This document shows, one piece after another, positions 45,440 through 54,999 of a DNA stretch of 64,000 nucleotides; position 1 is the stretch's first letter; each line of letters begins with the position of its first letter. Position numbers and translations under genes: made by a program. The notes beneath the pieces were generated by a model, which worked only from the letters and a program-made list of their open reading frames with translations, was not told the DNA's origin and ran no database searches. This stretch comes from Liquorilactobacillus cacaonum DSM 21116 (GTDB lineage Bacteria; Bacillota; Bacilli; Lactobacillales; Lactobacillaceae): positions 125,409 through 189,408 of the forward strand of contig NZ_AYZE01000014.1 in the NCBI RefSeq assembly GCF_001436735.1. Reading direction: 5' to 3'.

Positions 45440-47287
45440 TTGAAAACACGTGATGATATCCGCAATGTTGCTATTATTGCCCATGTTGACCATGGTAAAA
45501 CAACTTTGGTTAATGAGTTATTAAAACAATCGGATACTTTAGATGAACATACTGAAATTGACGATCGTGCTTTAGACTCGAACGCAATTGAAAAGGAACG
45601 TGGAATCACAATCCTTTCCAAAAATACAGCTGTTGAATTTAAAGGTAAACAAATTAATATTTTAGACACGCCAGGACATGCTGATTTTGGTGGAGAAGTT
45701 GAACGTATTATGAAGATGGTTGATGGCGTTTTATTGATTGTTGATGCATTTGAAGGAACGATGCCACAGACTCGTTTTGTTTTGAAAAAGGCATTAGAAC
45801 AACATTTAACACCAATTGTTGTAATTAATAAGATTGATCGCCCAGGCGCTAGACCAGAAGAAGTTGTAGATGAAGTTCTTGATTTGTTTATTGAACTTGG
45901 TGCTGAAGAAGATCAATTAGAGTTTCCCGTTGTTTATGCATCTGCTGTTAATGGGACTTCATCGTTAGACTCTGATATATCAACACAAGAACACACAATG
46001 GATCCTATTTTTAATTCAATTATAGAAACAATTCCAGCCCCAGTTGACAATTCGGACGAGCCATTGCAATTCCAAGTTTCAATGCTTGATTATAATGAGT
46101 TTGTTGGCCGAATTGGTATTGGACGAGTATTCCGCGGAAGAATAAAGGTTGGAGATCAAGTTACTGTTTTGAAACTTGATGGTTCTAAGAAAAACTTCCG
46201 AGTTACTAAGTTATTCGGTTTCTTTGGTTTGAAGCGCTTAGAAATTAATGAAGCACAAGCGGGAGATTTGATTGCGGTTTCTGGAATGGAAGACATTTTT
46301 GTTGGTGAAACAATTTGTCCAGTTGATGCTGTTGACGCATTACCAGTGCTACGTATTGATCCACCTACACTTCAGATGACATTTAGAACTAATGATTCAC
46401 CTTTTGTTGGGCAAGAAGGGGACTTTGTTACAGCTCGTAAGCTTGAGGATCGTTTGAAGATGCAGTTGCATACTGATGTTTCATTGCGAGTTGAAGATAC
46501 TGATTCTCCTGATGCATGGGTAGTTTCTGGACGTGGTGAATTACATTTATCAATCTTAATTGAGACTTTGCGTCGTGAAGGGTTTGAATTAGCAGTTTCA
46601 CGTCCACAAGTTATTTATCGTGATGTTGACGGACAAACTTGTGAACCATACGAAAATGTTATCATTGATACACCAGATGAGTATTCAGGTGCAGTTATTG
46701 ATTCTATGGCACAGCGTAAGGGTGAAATGGTTAACATGGAGACAAATGCTAATGGCCAAACAAGATTAACATTTTCTGCTCCTACTCGTGGATTAATTGG
46801 ATATGATTCACAATTTCTTTCAATGACGCGTGGATACGGTATTTATAACCATACATTTTCTGAATATAAACCAGTTATTCGTAATTGGGAACCAGGGCGT
46901 CGTAATGGTGCTTTAGTATCAATAAATCGTGGTAAAGCAACAACTTATGCAATCATGGGTGTAGAAGATCGTGGTACGATTTTTGTCGATCCCGGTACCG
47001 AAATTTATGAAGGTATGATTGTGGGATCTAGTTCACGTGAACGTGACATTTCAGTTAATGTTACTAAAGGTAAGAATATGACGAATGTTCGTTCATCTAA
47101 CAAAGATCAAACTGCTTCGATAAAGAAGCCAACGCATTTTACTCTGGAAGAATCCCTTGAATTCCTGAATGAGGATGAATTGTTAGAGATTACGCCAGAA
47201 AGTATTCGTCTACGTAAGAGAATTCTAGAGACGAATGCACGTGAAAAGGCTGCTAAACAAAAGAAAATTGCTAGTCGCAAAGATTAA
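45440..47287 (+). CDS. typA: Translational GTPase TypA/BipA
   Basis: The 615-residue elongation-factor-like GTPase has the P-loop AHVDHGKTTL, switch II DTPGHADFGGEVER, and NKIDRPGARPEEV. EF-G-like domains and the unique BipA C-terminal domain follow. It binds 70S ribosomes and helps growth at low temperature and subunit assembly. The start is TTG at 45440 with AAGGGAAG nine bases upstream. It is monocistronic, between two terminators. Confidence 0.96.
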   Translation: MKTRDDIRNVAIIAHVDHGKTTLVNELLKQSDTLDEHTEIDDRALDSNAIEKERGITILSKNTAVEFKGKQINILDTPGHADFGGEVERIMKMVDGVLLIVDAFEGTMPQTRFVLKKALEQHLTPIVVINKIDRPGARPEEVVDEVLDLFIELGAEEDQLEFPVVYASAVNGTSSLDSDISTQEHTMDPIFNSIIETIPAPVDNSDEPLQFQVSMLDYNEFVGRIGIGRVFRGRIKVGDQVTVLKLDGSKKNFRVTKLFGFFGLKRLEINEAQAGDLIAVSGMEDIFVGETICPVDAVDALPVLRIDPPTLQMTFRTNDSPFVGQEGDFVTARKLEDRLKMQLHTDVSLRVEDTDSPDAWVVSGRGELHLSILIETLRREGFELAVSRPQVIYRDVDGQTCEPYENVIIDTPDEYSGAVIDSMAQRKGEMVNMETNANGQTRLTFSAPTRGLIGYDSQFLSMTRGYGIYNHTFSEYKPVIRNWEPGRRNGALVSINRGKATTYAIMGVEDRGTIFVDPGTEIYEGMIVGSSSRERDISVNVTKGKNMTNVRSSNKDQTASIKKPTHFTLEESLEFLNEDELLEITPESIRLRKRILETNAREKAAKQKKIASRKD

Positions 47288-47302
47288 TTGAGTTAAATAA
47301 TG

Positions 47303-47340
47303 GACCGAGTCAAAGTTATCTTTTGATTTGGTCTTTTTTG
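47303..47340 (+). terminator. Terminator after typA
   Basis: GACC...TCAAAG pairs with CTTTTGA...GGTC followed by six T. Same design as the hairpins at 39651 and 56501. The following 47341-47536 is AT-rich and shows no gene. Confidence 0.8.
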
Positions 47341-47536
47341 ATTTCAAAGAATTATACACAGTATTTTCATCCAAATTACGGCTTAGGAATTTAAAAACTA
47401 AAAATTAAAGTAATTAATAATTTATTTGTTGTGAATTGATTGAAAAATTATGATTTTGGTTGGATAATAAAGCACGAGAATTGCATGTTAATGAACAACT
47501 ATTAATGTTTGCAATATTTCAAGAAAATTATTAGTA

Positions 47537-47545
47537 TGATATAAT
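47537..47545 (+). promoter_or_regulatory. Promoter of ylaN-ftsW
   Basis: TGA-TATAAT (47537-47545), perfect extended -10, 31 bases before the TTG start; the -35 is weak. Confidence 0.6.
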
Positions 47546-47576
47546 TGTTTTATGTTTTAGGGAGGTGGCAGAGACA

Positions 47577-47852
47577 TTGGAAGAATTTGTTTCAAGGTCA
47601 GATATGTTGGAAATGTTACAATCTGATTCCGATAAAATTCAGAAATTATTGAATAAACAACGTAACTTTTTGTGTTTATCTCAGTGTCCTGCTTTTGAAG
47701 AAGTTGCGGACACTCAACTATTTGGATTCTCCAAAGAGGTCCATTTAGCTAGACGTTGCGGATTGATAACTGCATCTGAAGCTCATCAAATGATTCAGAA
47801 CTTAGAACAACTACTTTCTGATATATATGTATCGGTAGGAGAGGATGAGTAG
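47577..47852 (+). CDS. ylaN: YlaN family protein (UPF0358)
   Basis: The 91-residue protein matches YlaN: QCPAFEEVADTQLFGFSKEV and LARRCGLI in the middle, all helical. In Bacillus and Staphylococcus, YlaN interacts with Fur in iron homeostasis; whether that holds here is inference. GTG 47565 lies within the GGGAGGTGG binding site, so TTG 47577 is preferred. It precedes ftsW and pyc, as in Bacillus. Confidence 0.88.
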   Translation: MEEFVSRSDMLEMLQSDSDKIQKLLNKQRNFLCLSQCPAFEEVADTQLFGFSKEVHLARRCGLITASEAHQMIQNLEQLLSDIYVSVGEDE

Positions 47853-47864
47853 ATTCTGATTATT

Positions 47865-49022
47865 ATGAGAAAGTTCATGGAAAAGATGAAATACTTTGAT
47901 TTTTACCTGTTTATACCTTACATAGTTTTATGTTGTATTGGTGCCGTTATGGTTTATTCAGCAAGTTCAATAAATCTTTCGTATGCCGGAGCGGCGACAA
48001 ATACGTATTTGACCAAACAACTTATTTACGTTGTTATGGGTGTAGGGTGCGTTATTTTTTCAATGATGGTACCAACTAGAAAGTTGGCAAATAGAAACTT
48101 TATAATTATTAGTTTTTTTGTAATGATGATATTACTATTATATGCTAAGTTTTTTACAACAGCTATTAACGGAGCAAATGGCTGGATTAATCTTAAACTA
48201 TTCAGTTTTCAGCCTACAGAATTATGTAAACTTTACCTAGTTTTATTTATGGCACAAATTACATTAAATCATGAAAATAGTCAAACTTATGTTGCCAATA
48301 GGACAAATTGGAGACCGCTCGTATTAGTGTTTATTTTGCTTGCTTTAGTGTTAATTGAACCAGATTTAGGTGGCTTTTCAATTAATGCTTTTATCGCTAT
48401 AGTTATGTATTTTGGAAATGGAAAAAATTATCGCAAAGCGTTGATTAAATTGTTAGGAATTTTGGGTTTAATTATTGTTAGTGTTCAATTAATGAGATTT
48501 TGGGATCCTTTGAAGGGAACCAAATTTGAATATATGTATGGTAGATTAGCAGCTTTTTATGATCCGTTTAAGGTCTCATCAACAAGTGGTCAACAACTGA
48601 TTAATTCCTATTATGCGATTAGTAACGGTGGGCTATTTGGTGTAGGACTGGGGAATAGTGTACAAAAAAGAGGTTATTTGCCCGAACCATACACAGACTT
48701 TATTATCGCTATTATTAGTGAGGAATTGGGCGCAATTGGAGTTATGGTAGTGATTCTTTTGATTGTATGGCTTGTTTTGCGAATCTTTTTAATTGGTATT
48801 AGATCTAACAAACCATATGAAACGACAATTTGTTATGGTGTGGGAACTTTTATGGCAATTGAAACATTATTTAATATTGGGGCAGTGAATGGCCTATTAC
48901 CAATCACAGGTGTTACTTTTCCATTTGTCTCATATGGTGGTTCAAGTATGATTGTACTGTCTTTAGCATTAGGAATAGTTATGAATATTTCAATTAGTCA
49001 AAAAAAGAGTCGAAGGGTTTAA
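47865..49022 (+). CDS. ftsW: Lipid II polymerase FtsW (SEDS family)
   Basis: The 385-residue SEDS protein has about ten membrane segments. It shows YSASS, the GANGWINLKLFSFQPTELCKLY region, and EPDLGG. GLFGVGLGNSVQKRGYLPEPYTDFI, here given in two parts (GLFGVGLGN and KRGYLPEPYTDFI), is the FtsW signature. It polymerises glycan with the septal PBP. The start at 47865 has only a distant GGAGAGGATG, and ATG 47877 is an alternative. Confidence 0.92.
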   Translation: MRKFMEKMKYFDFYLFIPYIVLCCIGAVMVYSASSINLSYAGAATNTYLTKQLIYVVMGVGCVIFSMMVPTRKLANRNFIIISFFVMMILLLYAKFFTTAINGANGWINLKLFSFQPTELCKLYLVLFMAQITLNHENSQTYVANRTNWRPLVLVFILLALVLIEPDLGGFSINAFIAIVMYFGNGKNYRKALIKLLGILGLIIVSVQLMRFWDPLKGTKFEYMYGRLAAFYDPFKVSSTSGQQLINSYYAISNGGLFGVGLGNSVQKRGYLPEPYTDFIIAIISEELGAIGVMVVILLIVWLVLRIFLIGIRSNKPYETTICYGVGTFMAIETLFNIGAVNGLLPITGVTFPFVSYGGSSMIVLSLALGIVMNISISQKKSRRV

Positions 49023-49073
49023 AAGTTTTTAATTTTAGAGATTCATTACTCAATTCAAGAAAGTGGGATTCTG

Positions 49074-52000
49074 ATGAAAAAAATATTAATTGCAAACCGT
49101 GGCGAAATTGCGATTCGAATCATTCGTGCATGCCAAGAGCTTAAAATAAAAACAGTTGCGATTTATGCAAAAGAAGATGAATTCTCTGTTCATCGTTTTA
49201 AAGCTGATGAGGCATATCAGGTAGGTGAAGGTAAGAAACCAATTGAAGCCTATCTAGATATGGACGATATTATTAGAGTAGCAAAAGAAACTGAGGTAGA
49301 TGCAATTCATCCGGGTTACGGTTTTCTGGCTGAAAATGAACTCTTTGCTGAAAAATGTGAGGCTGCAGGTATCATATTTATTGGTCCTACTAAAGCCCAA
49401 TTAGCAACTTTTGGAGACAAAGTAAAAGCAAAAGAGGCGGCACATAAAGCAGGTTTACAAACAATTCCAGGTAGTGATGGACCAGTTCATACTTTAGAAG
49501 AAGTGAAATTATTTACTGCGGAGCATGGGTACCCTATTATGGTGAAAGCGGCCTTAGGTGGTGGTGGCCGTGGAATGAGAATTATAAGTGATGAGTCAGA
49601 AATCGAAGAAAGTTTTAATAGGGCTCAAAGTGAGGCAAAGCAAGCTTTTGGGGATGAAGAATTATATATTGAGAAATACTTAAAAAATCCTAAACATATT
49701 GAAGTACAGATTTTAGCGGACAAACATGGTAATGTTGTTCATTTATTTGAGCGTGATTGTTCTGTTCAAAGAAGGCACCAAAAAGTTATTGAGGTTGCTC
49801 CTAGTTCATTGAATAAGGCAAGGCGCATGGAAATTTGTGAGGCTGCAATTTCTTTAATGAAGAGTGTTAACTATCAAAATGCGGGAACTGTTGAATTTCT
49901 TGTTACAGATACGAATTTTTACTTTATTGAAGTTAATCCACGTGTACAGGTTGAACATACAATTACTGAGATGATAACGGGTATCGATATTGTACAGTCA
50001 CAAATCCAGATTGCTGCAGGTGCAGATTTATTTTTAGATTTAGAAATTCCACGCCAAGATAAAATGAATTATCATGGTTTTGCAATTCAATGCCGTGTAA
50101 CAACAGAAGATCCAGAAAATAATTTTATGCCTGATACTGGTAAGATTGAAACTTATCGTTCACCGGGTGGTTTTGGAGTGCGGTTAGATGGTGGGAATGC
50201 ATATGCGGGTGCTGTAATTAGTCCATATTTTGATTCTTTATTAGTAAAAGCATGTGTCCAGTCACGAACTTTTAATGGTGCAGTTTTGAAAATGAATAGA
50301 GTTCTTGATGAATTTAGAATCCGGGGGATTAAGACAAATATCCCGTTTATGCGAAATGTTATTAATCATCCTGACTTTATTTCTGGGAAAGCAGATACAA
50401 CTTTTATTGATTCTACGCCAGAGCTTTTTCATCTGACCCATCTTAAGAATACACCTAACCAATTACTCAAGTATATTGGTGATATTACTGTCAACGGTTT
50501 TCCAGGCGCACAAAGACATGAAAAAGTTTTTGTCCCCAAAATAGAGTTAATAGACAATTTTGCAGTGTCTTCGCGAAAAGAAAATGCAAAAAATATCCTT
50601 GATAAGAATGGCGCAGTTGCAGCAATGGATTGGGTAAAAGAACAGTCTAAGCTATTGTTAACAGATACTTCGATGAGAGATGCACACCAAAGTCTTTTTG
50701 CAACAAGAATGCGCACTAAGGATATGTTACCTGTTGCTCAAGTCTTTGATAATGCTCTTCCAAATATATTTTCTGCAGAGGTTTGGGGAGGAGCAACCTT
50801 TGATGTAGCATATCGTTTCTTAGATGAAGATCCATGGGAAAGATTGAAGAAAATACGAAACGCAATGCCAAACACATTATTACAGATGTTGTTTAGAGGA
50901 TCTAACGCTGTGGGGTACAAAAACTATCCTGATAATGTTTTACAACGATTTATTAAGAAAAGTGCATCAGATGGAATTGATGTTTTTCGAATTTTTGATA
51001 GTTTAAATTGGGTAACACAAATGGAAAAAAGTATACAGTTCGTTAGAGATACTGGAAAGATTGCTGAAGGTACAATGTGTTACACGGGGGATATCTTAAA
51101 TACTGCAGAAAATAAATATGACCTAAATTACTATCGCACACTTGCAAAAGATTTGGTCTCTGCCGGTTCACAAATAATTGGAATTAAAGATATGGCAGGT
51201 TTACTTAAAACACAAGCAGCATTTGAATTGATTTCAACTTTAAAAGAAGAAGTAGATGTGCCAATTCATTTGCATACGCACGATACAACTGGAAATGCGA
51301 TTGCTACATATTTACAAGCTGCTCGTGCTGGTGTAGATATTGTTGATGTAGCTGCGAGTGCGCTATCAGGTACAACTAGTCAACCAAGTATGAGTAGTTT
51401 ATTTTATGCTTTATCAGGTAATAAAAGGCAGCCTGATTTAGATATTGAAAATGTAGAAAAGATTAATCGTTATTGGTTAGGTATCAAACCTATTTATCAA
51501 GATTTCATGAATGGAATTACTGCTCCACAAACGGACATTTATGAGACAGAGATGCCAGGTGGGCAATATTCTAATTTGCAACAACAGGCCAAAGCTTTAG
51601 GCATAAAGGATTTTGAGGAAGTTAAAAAAACTTACAAAGAAGTAAATGAATTATTAGGCGATATTGTAAAAGTAACCCCGAGTTCAAAAGTAGTTGGTGA
51701 TTTTGCAATTTTTATGATTCAAAATAAGTTAGACTCAAATAATATTTTTGAGCGTGGTCAGATGCTTGATTTTCCAGAATCTGTTGTTAACTTTTTTGCA
51801 GGTGATTTGGGACAACCCGTTGGAGGCTTTCCAAAAAAACTCCAACAAATTGTTCTAAAAGATCGGAAGCCCATAACGGTGCGACCGGGTAGTCTAGCAA
51901 AAACAGTTAATTTTGGTGAGAAAAATCTTGAGTTGAGAGACAAACTAAAACATTTACCTACAGAAGAAGAGCTATTGAGTTATTTACTCTACCCTGATGT

Positions 52001-52502
52001 TTTTGTTGACTATGCTAGTGCAATCGAAAATTTTGGTGATTTATCGTCACTTGATACAACCACTTTTTATCAAGGAATGCGTACTGAAGAAACAGTGCAT
52101 ATAGAGCAAGGTAAAGGACAAATTTTGATTGTTAAATTGGCATCCATAGGAGAAGCTGATGAAGATGGCAAGAGAGTTTTGTATTTCATTGTTAATGGTC
52201 AAGATCAACAAATTGTAATTCAAGATAAGAGTAAGAAAGGTAAGATAAAAAAAATTCTGAAAGCCGAACCGACAAATCCCAAACATATTGGGGCAACATT
52301 AAATGGATCAGTATTAAGTGTTTTGGTAACAAAAGGACAAATTGTTAGTAAAGGTGAGCCACTAATAGTAACTGAGGCAATGAAGATGGAAACAACAATA
52401 AAAGCCCCAACTAATGGAAAAATTACTCATATTTATGTTAAAGCGGGCGATATTTTAGAAACACAAGATTTATTGATTGAAATTGATCCTGTAAAAAGTT
52501 AG
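49074..52502 (+). CDS. pyc: Pyruvate carboxylase
   Basis: The 1142-residue multidomain enzyme has biotin carboxylase (about 1-450, ATP loop ALGGGGRGMRI), carboxyltransferase (about 520-800, DTSMRDAHQSL with metal ligands HLHTHDT), and a biotin carrier domain with EAMKMET. The biotinyl lysine is about residue 1104. It makes oxaloacetate from pyruvate and bicarbonate, feeding aspartate, which in turn feeds the lysC-asd-dapA pathway in this window. Confidence 0.97.
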   Translation: MKKILIANRGEIAIRIIRACQELKIKTVAIYAKEDEFSVHRFKADEAYQVGEGKKPIEAYLDMDDIIRVAKETEVDAIHPGYGFLAENELFAEKCEAAGIIFIGPTKAQLATFGDKVKAKEAAHKAGLQTIPGSDGPVHTLEEVKLFTAEHGYPIMVKAALGGGGRGMRIISDESEIEESFNRAQSEAKQAFGDEELYIEKYLKNPKHIEVQILADKHGNVVHLFERDCSVQRRHQKVIEVAPSSLNKARRMEICEAAISLMKSVNYQNAGTVEFLVTDTNFYFIEVNPRVQVEHTITEMITGIDIVQSQIQIAAGADLFLDLEIPRQDKMNYHGFAIQCRVTTEDPENNFMPDTGKIETYRSPGGFGVRLDGGNAYAGAVISPYFDSLLVKACVQSRTFNGAVLKMNRVLDEFRIRGIKTNIPFMRNVINHPDFISGKADTTFIDSTPELFHLTHLKNTPNQLLKYIGDITVNGFPGAQRHEKVFVPKIELIDNFAVSSRKENAKNILDKNGAVAAMDWVKEQSKLLLTDTSMRDAHQSLFATRMRTKDMLPVAQVFDNALPNIFSAEVWGGATFDVAYRFLDEDPWERLKKIRNAMPNTLLQMLFRGSNAVGYKNYPDNVLQRFIKKSASDGIDVFRIFDSLNWVTQMEKSIQFVRDTGKIAEGTMCYTGDILNTAENKYDLNYYRTLAKDLVSAGSQIIGIKDMAGLLKTQAAFELISTLKEEVDVPIHLHTHDTTGNAIATYLQAARAGVDIVDVAASALSGTTSQPSMSSLFYALSGNKRQPDLDIENVEKINRYWLGIKPIYQDFMNGITAPQTDIYETEMPGGQYSNLQQQAKALGIKDFEEVKKTYKEVNELLGDIVKVTPSSKVVGDFAIFMIQNKLDSNNIFERGQMLDFPESVVNFFAGDLGQPVGGFPKKLQQIVLKDRKPITVRPGSLAKTVNFGEKNLELRDKLKHLPTEEELLSYLLYPDVFVDYASAIENFGDLSSLDTTTFYQGMRTEETVHIEQGKGQILIVKLASIGEADEDGKRVLYFIVNGQDQQIVIQDKSKKGKIKKILKAEPTNPKHIGATLNGSVLSVLVTKGQIVSKGEPLIVTEAMKMETTIKAPTNGKITHIYVKAGDILETQDLLIEIDPVKS

Positions 52503-52512
52503 TAAATAGTAG

Positions 52513-53655
52513 ATGAGAAAAAAATTAGTTTTGCGCACGTTTAGAAATTTTATAATAATTGTATTTTTATCTTTAGTTATAATGTATGGTAATGCTATAT
52601 ATACTGATAATGATACAAAAAACGAACACCACAGAATTACAGAAAAAGTTCATGGAAAAGTTAGATTAACTACGCCAAAAATTATGCGTATCAAAGCACA
52701 GGGGTTTGCCAATTATATTGGGATGAATATTACTCAATTTGAAAAAGAATTTGGAGAGCCCCAAGCGGTTATGGATAGTGCAATAAATGTTAGATGGCTC
52801 TTATACAATGTTGATTCGGTTAATTATCTAAAAGTAGGAATTGATGAGTATACACAGAAGGTTTGTTCGATTGTTGTTGTCGGCAATATACCTAGTGTTA
52901 AATCAAAATTTAAAATTGGGATGTCTTTGAAACAATTAGTGAAAATATCCACTTTATATGCTAATTTTGAAGTTGCATATAGTGAAGAAAAATTTCAATT
53001 TGAACTTTCTGAAAATGATTTAAATAACCATCCATTGATTGGCTTTTCAAACGGTAGCTATGTAATATCATATCTGCAACCTAATTCAAAAAAAGTAATG
53101 GCTTTGGAGTTTTTGAATACTGATATGCTATTGAAAAAAAATATCTATCGAATTGTTTCTAGGACACCAATTCCTGCACAATATCAAGGAGAAACAAATT
53201 GGGAACAATTAGATACAATGGTGCCTTTTGATTTGTTACAATTAATTAATGTCAAAAGAAGAATTTTGGCGAACACAGTTTTATCATCAGATGAGATATT
53301 GAATCAAAGTGCAAGTAGTATAGTTAGCTTGCTTAATAAAAATCCAAAACGGTATTTAAAAGTTGGAGATGCCAATCTGTTATCAGATGTTTTAAGTGGA
53401 GATGTAGGGCAAAAAAAGTTTTTGAATTTGGATGAGAATGGCTTTTCAAATAAAATTTATAATGATGCTAAGCTAAATTCTAAAAGCTTTGAAATTCACG
53501 TCATTTTTCCTTTCTATAGCGCGACTACTTTTTTTGAGAATAGAAAATTACAACAAAATGTTTGGGATAGTATGGTTGCTTCTGGGACTAAAAAGATTGG
53601 AATTGCATACGACCAAGGACTATTGGTCATAATCATTAACAAAGGTGGTAACTGA
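52513..53655 (+). CDS. CAP-associated domain protein, YlbC-like
   Basis: The 380-residue protein has an N-terminal membrane anchor (about residues 11-29) and a CAP-associated N domain (GMNITQFEKEFGEPQAVM, FKIGMSLKQLVKI). A C-terminal CAP/SCP-like domain of about 140 residues follows. The CAP domain keeps the fold pattern (LLQLINVKRRI, NVWDSMVASGTKKIGIAYD) but lacks the usual histidines and EN motif. It is the counterpart of Bacillus YlbC by neighbours (ylbG, rsmD, coaD, ylbL follow). Probably extracytoplasmic; function unknown. Confidence 0.75.
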   Translation: MRKKLVLRTFRNFIIIVFLSLVIMYGNAIYTDNDTKNEHHRITEKVHGKVRLTTPKIMRIKAQGFANYIGMNITQFEKEFGEPQAVMDSAINVRWLLYNVDSVNYLKVGIDEYTQKVCSIVVVGNIPSVKSKFKIGMSLKQLVKISTLYANFEVAYSEEKFQFELSENDLNNHPLIGFSNGSYVISYLQPNSKKVMALEFLNTDMLLKKNIYRIVSRTPIPAQYQGETNWEQLDTMVPFDLLQLINVKRRILANTVLSSDEILNQSASSIVSLLNKNPKRYLKVGDANLLSDVLSGDVGQKKFLNLDENGFSNKIYNDAKLNSKSFEIHVIFPFYSATTFFENRKLQQNVWDSMVASGTKKIGIAYDQGLLVIIINKGGN

Positions 53656-53957
53656 TGAGTTTAGAAATAAATGAACGTCAAGGAGTAATAGTCTATTTGT
53701 ATCATTTAAAGAATAGCAGACAATTACGTAAGTTTGGAACGATTCACTATGTTTCAAGAAAGATGAAATATGTTGTTTTATATACTGATAGAATCAAAGT
53801 TTCAGAAACAATTAGTCAATTGTCAAGGATGCGCTATGTTAAAAGGGTAATGGTTTCACCGTTACCAGATGTTGAAATAGATTTTGCGGAAACTGTTAGT
53901 AAAATGTACAAGCTAACTGATGAAGATCGCGAGAAATATAAAGATAATAAAGAGTGA
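53655..53957 (+). CDS. ylbG: YlbG family protein (DUF2129)
   Basis: The 100-residue protein has an ACT/ferredoxin-like small domain: GVIVYLYHLKNSRQLRKFG, YVVLYTDR and VSPLPDVEIDFAE. The ATG overlaps the preceding stop by one base (TGATG). It always stands upstream of rsmD and coaD in Firmicutes; the role is unknown. Confidence 0.92.
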   Translation: MSLEINERQGVIVYLYHLKNSRQLRKFGTIHYVSRKMKYVVLYTDRIKVSETISQLSRMRYVKRVMVSPLPDVEIDFAETVSKMYKLTDEDREKYKDNKE

Positions 53958-53961
53958 GAAT

Positions 53962-54519
53962 ATGAGAGTTATAGCGGGTGTTTATGGTGGAAGAAGGTTG
54001 AAGGCAGTTCCAGGTATGAAAACAAGGCCAACAACTGATAAAGTTAAAGAATCAATGTTTAATATAATCGGACCTTATTTTTCTGGAGGTGTTAGTCTGG
54101 ACTTGTTTGCAGGAAGTGGTGGTTTAAGTATTGAGGCCGTTTCTAGAGGCGTGGACCATGCCTATTTGGTAGATCGACAGTATCAGGCAATCAGAACAAT
54201 AAATGAAAATATTGAAATTACTAAAGAGCCTAATAAGTTTTCTGTTTTTAAAAATGATGCAGAAAGAATACTGGAAAAATTACACAACGAAAAGATTAAG
54301 ATTGATTATCTTTTTTTAGATCCACCATATAAAGAACAAAAAATTATGTTACTGTTGTCAAGAATAGTAAGTTTAAATTTGCTTAATAAGGATGCTATAG
54401 TTGTTTGTGAGACTGATCAAGACGCACATCTGACTGATAATATTTTAAACTTTGAATTAAAAAGACGGGCTGATTATGGAATAACAGAAGTGATAGTTTA
54501 TCAGTACAGGGGTGAATAG
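53962..54519 (+). CDS. rsmD: 16S rRNA (guanine966-N2)-methyltransferase
   Basis: The 185-residue Rossmann methyltransferase shows MRVIAGVYGGRRLKAVPG, DLFAGSGGLSIEA and the catalytic DPPY in FLDPPYKEQ. The frame extends into ylbG, but ATG 53962 fits the family start, four bases after the ylbG stop, with GAGTGAGAA upstream. Confidence 0.95.
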   Translation: MRVIAGVYGGRRLKAVPGMKTRPTTDKVKESMFNIIGPYFSGGVSLDLFAGSGGLSIEAVSRGVDHAYLVDRQYQAIRTINENIEITKEPNKFSVFKNDAERILEKLHNEKIKIDYLFLDPPYKEQKIMLLLSRIVSLNLLNKDAIVVCETDQDAHLTDNILNFELKRRADYGITEVIVYQYRGE

Positions 54520-54522
54520 GGA

Positions 54523-54999
54523 ATGCGTGCAATCTTTCCAGGAAGTTTTGATCCAATTACATGTGGTCATATTGATTTAATCAAGAGAGCTTCATCAATT
54601 TTTGATGAGTTGGTTATTATAGTGATGACAAATACTAGTAAAATAGGCCTTTTTTCGAGTAATGAACGAGTAAGTTTAATTAAGCATGAAATTCAAGATA
54701 TTACAAATGTTTCTGTGGAATCACGTGAAAATATTTTAACAGTTGAGGTAATGCGAGATTTAAATGCTCATATATTAATTAGAGGACTTAGAAATACCCA
54801 TGACTTTATATACGAAACGGATATTGCTGCTATTAATAAAAGGTTAAATCCTGGAATAGATACTATTTTTTTCCCGACTTCAAAAGAATATGAGCATATT
54901 TCATCAAGTTTGATTAAGGAAGTTGCAAAATTTGGTGGTGACTTAAGTGGAATGGTACCAAAAAATGTTGAAAGAGTTTTAAAGGACAAATTAAGATGA
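54523..54999 (+). CDS. coaD: Phosphopantetheine adenylyltransferase
   Basis: The 158-residue nucleotidyltransferase has GSFDPITCGHIDLI (TxGH type), IRGLRNTHDFIYE and the ISSSLIKEVA end. It is the penultimate step of coenzyme A synthesis. It lies three bases after rsmD, and its last four bases overlap the next gene. Confidence 0.97.
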   Translation: MRAIFPGSFDPITCGHIDLIKRASSIFDELVIIVMTNTSKIGLFSSNERVSLIKHEIQDITNVSVESRENILTVEVMRDLNAHILIRGLRNTHDFIYETDIAAINKRLNPGIDTIFFPTSKEYEHISSSLIKEVAKFGGDLSGMVPKNVERVLKDKLR

